Below, in pieces: positions 6,017 to 9,397 of a stretch of DNA of 9,397 nucleotides. Numbering within the stretch: position 1 is the stretch's first letter; the number at the start of each line of letters is the position of its first letter. Below the pieces are notes generated by a model, which had not been told where the DNA came from, did not search any database, and saw nothing but the letters and a program-made list of their open reading frames with translations. The DNA is from Pseudomonadota bacterium. Lineage in GTDB: Bacteria; Pseudomonadota; Gammaproteobacteria; Burkholderiales; Burkholderiaceae_C. The stretch covers positions 1 through 9,397 of the forward strand of contig JAEWPH010000084.1 of the NCBI GenBank assembly GCA_023460715.1. The letters are read 5' to 3'. The translations under genes and the position numbers were made by a program.

Positions 6017-8854
6017 TCAGGCGGGCTGTGCAGACAGCGAATGCCGCACCATGCGCCGCAGCTGCGGCACGCACGAGCCGCACTGCGTGCCGCAGCGCAG
6101 GGCGCCCTGCAGTTGGGCCAGCCGGTCGGTGTCGTCGCCGTGGCATTGCGCCAGCTGGGCTTCGATGGCGGTGTCGGTCACGTCCAGGCACACGCACACC
6201 GGCTTGCCGCGCGACACCACCGCGACCGGCGCCTCGCTGCCGGGGCGCAGCAGCAGGCGGCCGTAGCTCTGCACGGGCAGGGCGTCCAGCAGCAGCGTGC
6301 GCAGCCAGGCGCCGGCCCGGGTGTCGCCGCCCAGCAGCAGGGCCTCCAGCGTGGCCTGGCCGCCCGGGTCCACGGCCAGCCGCATGGCGCGGTGCTGCCC
6401 GCGGGCGGTGTCGGCGTAGCGCAGCGTGTCTTCGCCGGCCAGGTCCAGCAGGCCTTCGATGCGTTCGATCAGGCCGGACGTCGGTGCGCTGGGGGCCGCT
6501 CCGCGCAGCAGCACGCCGGTGCGGCCGGCCGCGTTGGCGAAGGGCACGCAATGGGCGTAGGGCAGCTCGGCCAGCACCGCCGCCAACGCCGTGCGCGTGG
6601 TGTGCGCGCTGTCCTGAGGCAGCCAGGCCAGCGCCAGCAGGTGCCAGGCCCAGTCACCCGCGCGGGCGATGCGCACGGCGGTGTGCTTGAGTTCGGGCTG
6701 GCGCGAGCCGGGGCAGTAGGCCGGGTTGGTGAGCGTGTTGACGCCGCCCAGAGGCCGGCTGTCCGCGCCGCGGCCCATCAGGAATTCGCTGCCCCAGTGC
6801 ATGGGCAGGAAGGCCTGGCCGCGCGCCACGCCGGCATCGGGCTGCACCGGCAGGGCCAGGGTGCCCCGGCGGCTGTCCAGGCGCACCAGATCGCCGTCGG
6901 CCACCCGCAGGGCGGCCATGTCGTCTGGATGCAGCTGCACGGCGGGTTCGGCCGCGTGGCCGAAGAGCCGGCCCAGGGTGCCGGTGCGGCTCATGCCGTG
7001 CCATTGGTCGCGCAGGCGGCCGGTGGTGAGGGCGAAGGGATAGTCCGCATCGCAGGGCTCGGCCACGGGCTGCCAGGGCTGGGCCGCGAAGCGGGCGCGG
7101 CCGTCGGACGTGGGGAAGACGCCGTCGGCGTACAGGCGCGCCGTGCCCTGGGCCTGTCCAGCGGGCCAGGGCCATTGCTGCGGGCCGCGCGCCTCCAGCA
7201 GCGGCCACGACAGGCCGGTGATGTCCAGGTCGCGCCCCTGCGTGGTGGCGCGGTGCTCGTTCCAGAGGGCCTCGGCGCCGGCTTCTGCGTCGTCCAGCGG
7301 GTAGGGGAAGAGGTCGGCCGAACCGGGGGGCCGCAGCCGGGCCTGCAGGCGCTGGGCGAAGTCCACCGCTGCCGCCCAGTCGTGGCGCGCGGCCCCAGGC
7401 GCGGGCACGGCGGGGCGCACGCGGGAGATGCGGCGCTCGCTGTTGGTGACGGTGCCGGTCTTTTCGCCCCAGCTGGTGGCCGGCAGCAGCAGATCGGCGT
7501 ACTGCGCCGTGGCGGTGGTGGCGAAGGCCTCCTGCACGACGACGAACTCGGCACGTTCCAGCGCGCGGCGCACGGTGGCCTGGTCGGGCAGGCTCTGCGC
7601 GGGGTTGGTGCAGGCGATCCACAGCGCCTTGATCTCGCCGTCGGCCGCGGCCTGGAACATCTCCACCGCCGTCTTGCCCGGGCGGGCGGGCACGTCGGCC
7701 ACGCCCCAGAGCGCGGCCACCTCGGCGCGGTGCTGTGCGTTGCCCAGGTCGCGGTGGCCCGACAGCAGGTTGGCCATGCCACCCACCTCGCGTCCGCCCA
7801 TGGCATTGGGCTGGCCGGTGAGCGAGAACGGCCCGGCGCCGGGTCGGCCGATCTGCCCCGTGGCCAGGTGCAGGTTGATGAGCGCGGCGTTCTTGGCGGT
7901 GCCGCTGGTGCTCTGGTTCAGGCCCTGGCAGTACAGGCTGAGCGCGGGAGCACGGGCAGCGCCGCCACCGTTTGCGCTGCCGTCCACGCCGGCGAACCAC
8001 CGCGCCGCGGTAACGATGTCCTCCGCCGGCAGGCCGCACACCGCCGCGGCGCGCGCGGGCGTGCAGTCGGCCACCAGGGCCTCCAGTGCGTCGAAGCCCT
8101 GCGTGTGGCGTGCGATGTAGCCGCGGTCCACCCAGCCCTCGCGCAGCATCACGTGCAGCATGGCGTGGAACAGCATCACGTCGCTGCCGGGCAGCAGCGG
8201 CAGGAACAGGTCGGCCATGGCGGCGGTGTCCGTGCGGCGCGGGTCGGCCACGACGATCTTCAGCTGGGGGTTGGCGGCCCGCGCGTCCTCGATGCGGCGA
8301 AACAGGATGGGGTGCGCCCAGGCCGTGTTGCTGCCCACGATGAACAGGCACTGCGCGTGGTTCACGTCGTCGTAGCAGGCGGGCGGCGCGTCGGCGCCCA
8401 GCGTGGCCTTGTAGCCGGCCACGGCGCTGCTCATGCACAGGCGCGAGTTGGTGTCGATGTTGTTGGTGCCGATCAGGCCCTTGGCCAGCTTGTTGAAGGC
8501 GTAGTAGTCCTCGGTCAGCAACTGGCCCGACAGGTAGAAGCCCACGGCGTCGGGGCCGTGGCGGGCGATGGTGTCGGCGAAGCGCTGCGCCGCTGTGTCC
8601 AGGGCCGTGTCCCAATCCATGGGCTGGGGCGCCTGGCCGCGTGCCGTGCGCCACTGCGGCTGCAGCAGGCGGGTCTGCAGCGTGACCTGCTGCGTGGCGG
8701 TGAGGTGCAGCGTGGAGCCCTTGGTGCACAGCCGCCCGAAGTTGGCCGGGTGCTCCGGGTCGCCGCGCACGCCGGTGATCTGCGTGCCTTCCGTGGCGAT
8801 GAGAACGCCGCAGCCGACGCCGCAGTAGGGGCAGGTGGAACGGGTTTCTTGCAT
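6017..8854 (-). CDS. nasA: Assimilatory nitrate reductase catalytic subunit (Mo-bis-MGD)
   Basis: This 945-residue cytoplasmic molybdoenzyme reduces nitrate to nitrite, the first step of nitrate assimilation. The N-terminal [4Fe-4S] ligands are Cys8, Cys11, Cys15 and Cys43 (CPYCGVGC...RLCTKG). Cys140 in DTNSRLCMSSAVAGY is the expected molybdenum ligand, matching the NapA/NasA pattern. Typical molybdopterin-oxidoreductase segments follow, including YCQGLNQSTSGT, LTGQPNAMGGREVGG, LPATSWGEKTGTVTNSERR and, in the MGD-binding C-terminal domain, LTTGRLRDQWHGMSRTG. Residues about 885-930 form a BFD-like [2Fe-2S] domain (CVC at 887-889, Cys921, Cys925, Cys928), as in Klebsiella-type NasA and unlike NapA. 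There is no Tat signal, which agrees with a cytoplasmic enzyme. The ATG at 8854 puts the first cysteine at residue 8, so the start is secure despite a weak ribosome site. No partner reductase (NasC-like) or NirBD is in view. Confidence 0.96.
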   Translation of the reverse strand: MQETRSTCPYCGVGCGVLIATEGTQITGVRGDPEHPANFGRLCTKGSTLHLTATQQVTLQTRLLQPQWRTARGQAPQPMDWDTALDTAAQRFADTIARHGPDAVGFYLSGQLLTEDYYAFNKLAKGLIGTNNIDTNSRLCMSSAVAGYKATLGADAPPACYDDVNHAQCLFIVGSNTAWAHPILFRRIEDARAANPQLKIVVADPRRTDTAAMADLFLPLLPGSDVMLFHAMLHVMLREGWVDRGYIARHTQGFDALEALVADCTPARAAAVCGLPAEDIVTAARWFAGVDGSANGGGAARAPALSLYCQGLNQSTSGTAKNAALINLHLATGQIGRPGAGPFSLTGQPNAMGGREVGGMANLLSGHRDLGNAQHRAEVAALWGVADVPARPGKTAVEMFQAAADGEIKALWIACTNPAQSLPDQATVRRALERAEFVVVQEAFATTATAQYADLLLPATSWGEKTGTVTNSERRISRVRPAVPAPGAARHDWAAAVDFAQRLQARLRPPGSADLFPYPLDDAEAGAEALWNEHRATTQGRDLDITGLSWPLLEARGPQQWPWPAGQAQGTARLYADGVFPTSDGRARFAAQPWQPVAEPCDADYPFALTTGRLRDQWHGMSRTGTLGRLFGHAAEPAVQLHPDDMAALRVADGDLVRLDSRRGTLALPVQPDAGVARGQAFLPMHWGSEFLMGRGADSRPLGGVNTLTNPAYCPGSRQPELKHTAVRIARAGDWAWHLLALAWLPQDSAHTTRTALAAVLAELPYAHCVPFANAAGRTGVLLRGAAPSAPTSGLIERIEGLLDLAGEDTLRYADTARGQHRAMRLAVDPGGQATLEALLLGGDTRAGAWLRTLLLDALPVQSYGRLLLRPGSEAPVAVVSRGKPVCVCLDVTDTAIEAQLAQCHGDDTDRLAQLQGALRCGTQCGSCVPQLRRMVRHSLSAQPA

Positions 8855-8931
8855 GGCGGGGTTTATGGTGTTTTCGGCCTGTAGCGCTTGTCCAGAAAGC
8901 GCATCCAGCTATTCAATGTGTAGCTATTCCG
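8855..8931. promoter_or_regulatory. Leader region between the P-box gene and nasA with two potential hairpins
   Basis: This 77-bp gap upstream of nasA is almost filled by an interspersed repeat. On the minus strand two hairpins can form in series. The first is GTAGC-GGAATA-GCTAC (8935-8920), which overlaps the stop codon of the upstream gene. The second is GCGCTT-TCTGGAC-AAGCGC within the repeat (8901-8883). The octamer AGCTATTC occurs twice, at 8907-8914 and 8922-8929. No clear promoter or ribosome site is seen. The hairpins could modulate read-through, protect or process the mRNA, or simply reflect the repeat. Confidence 0.35.
8868..8914 (+). repeat. Comamonadaceae-type interspersed repeat, intergenic copy upstream of nasA
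   Basis: GTTTTCGGCCT, two bases, AGCGC, nine bases, AAGCGC, four bases, AGCTATTCAA. This is the same block order and spacing as the copy at 1127-1180, in the opposite orientation. GCGCTT and AAGCGC can pair as a 6-bp stem. The copy lies in a gap between two same-strand genes, the usual setting for this repeat class. Confidence 0.7.
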
Positions 8932-9397
8932 CTACGCCTTCACGGCGGCGTACAGCCCGGTGACCTGGTCCATCACCGTGAGCAGGTGTTCGCTGGCGAC
9001 GAACACTTCCGACAGCGCACGGGTGCCCATGCCGCGCGGCCCGTCGCCGCCTTGCAGCCGGCCCAGCGCGGCGTCGAAGAACACCCACTGTGCGTCGGCC
9101 ATCTGCAGCGCGCCGCGGATGCGGTCGGTGGCCTGGGGCGCCTGGCGCAGCGTCTGCATGGCCTGCAGGAACTCGGTGCGTGCCTGCGCGATCTCGGCCT
9201 GCGCGGCGGCGGCGTCCACGCCCAGCGCGGCCGCCAGGCAGAACTTGGCCATGCGCTGGCTCAGCATGCGCTGGCGGCCGGCGATGTTCACCAGCCGGCC
9301 CACCGGCTGGGCCTGCGCCGCTTCGTACTGCACGGTGCCCTGGTGCGCCAGAGACAGCACGCGCGCGTCGGCCTGCAGCAGCGCCGCGGCGTCGGCC
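8932..9397 (-). CDS. PilJ_N/NarX-like P-box domain protein, C-terminal part (5' end outside window)
   Basis: 154 residues are visible, from the window edge to the TAG at 8934-8932. They contain LVNIAGRQRMLSQRMAKF, the P-box of the type IV pili methyl-accepting transducer N-terminal (PilJ_N) family. This motif is related to the nitrate/nitrite-sensing P-box of NarX. A helical bundle follows (QAEIAQARTEFLQAMQTLRQ, IRGALQMADAQWVFFDAAL, SEVFVASEHLLTVMDQVTGLY), and the protein ends with no transmembrane or kinase domain. The frame is open to the window edge with no ATG, so the gene starts upstream. From recall of similar proteins it probably has a signal peptide and a first P-box repeat there, making it a periplasmic nitrate/nitrite-binding protein; that part is inference. 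It lies 77 bp upstream of nasA on the same strand, consistent with a nitrate-related role. Confidence 0.75.
   Translation of the reverse strand, partial: ADAAALLQADARVLSLAHQGTVQYEAAQAQPVGRLVNIAGRQRMLSQRMAKFCLAAALGVDAAAAQAEIAQARTEFLQAMQTLRQAPQATDRIRGALQMADAQWVFFDAALGRLQGGDGPRGMGTRALSEVFVASEHLLTVMDQVTGLYAAVKA

Noticed and set aside
6654..8729. A 691-codon minus-strand frame overlapping nasA
   Set aside because: It is a shifted-frame shadow of nasA, full of Arg/Pro/His/Gly runs, with no recognisable domain.
5990..8884. A 964-codon open frame on the plus strand, antisense to nasA
   Set aside because: It mirrors nasA closely, is rich in Gly, Ala, His, Arg and Gln without domain-like order, and arises from strong third-position GC bias, whereas nasA has complete, ordered cofactor motifs.
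8883..8935. ANTAR/NasR-type leader (paired hexaloop hairpins with A1 and G4), as in Klebsiella nasF
   Set aside because: The first loop is six bases but reads GGAATA, lacking A1 and G4; the second loop has seven bases. The element is better explained by the interspersed repeat.
1..9397. CRISPR array, transposase, integrase, tRNA or rRNA
   Set aside because: I saw no regularly spaced repeats, no cloverleaf-like or conserved rRNA stretches, and no mobile-element proteins in any frame. The only repeat is the two-copy dispersed element.

Overview
The window is a high-GC, gene-dense chromosomal segment. It most resembles a betaproteobacterium of the order Burkholderiales, family Comamonadaceae (Acidovorax-like). 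Three things point there: the protein families, the strong third-position GC bias that opens long antisense frames, and two copies of a short interspersed repeat (GGCCT-N2-AGCGC-N9-AAGCGC-N4-AGCTAT) that I recognise as typical of Comamonadaceae. The family call is recognition, not a database result.

Left part (1-3438), apparently housekeeping or accessory metabolism. The 3' end of an ArsR-type winged-helix regulator (+) runs tail-to-tail into an HI0933/YhiN-family FAD enzyme (-). Upstream of that enzyme on the same strand is an integral-membrane sterol desaturase/fatty acid hydroxylase family protein. It is transcribed divergently from a hotdog-fold acyl-CoA thioesterase (+). One copy of the interspersed repeat lies inside the reading frame of the FAD enzyme.

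Right part (3439-9397), a nitrate assimilation block read entirely on the minus strand. In order of transcription it holds: a 5'-truncated PilJ_N/NarX-like 'P-box' sensor protein (8932-9397); an intergenic repeat copy; nasA, the molybdopterin assimilatory nitrate reductase with a C-terminal BFD-like [2Fe-2S] domain (6017-8854); a 104-bp gap with a dyad; a YbiB/TrpD2-family protein (4983-5912); a uroporphyrinogen-III C-methyltransferase (cobA-type, 4153-4986) sharing an ATGA stop/start with YbiB; and a soluble P-box protein with a shortened methyl-accepting-chemotaxis hairpin (3439-4086). The methyltransferase supplies precorrin-2, the siroheme precursor needed by the assimilatory nitrite reductase NirB, which is expected upstream beyond the window.

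The most unusual points are the two P-box sensor-like proteins bracketing a nitrate reductase/siroheme module, the mini-receptor architecture of the downstream one, and the repeat element used as coding sequence in the FAD enzyme. I see no rRNA, tRNA, CRISPR array, transposase or phage gene. No stretch over 300 bases lacks a gene.
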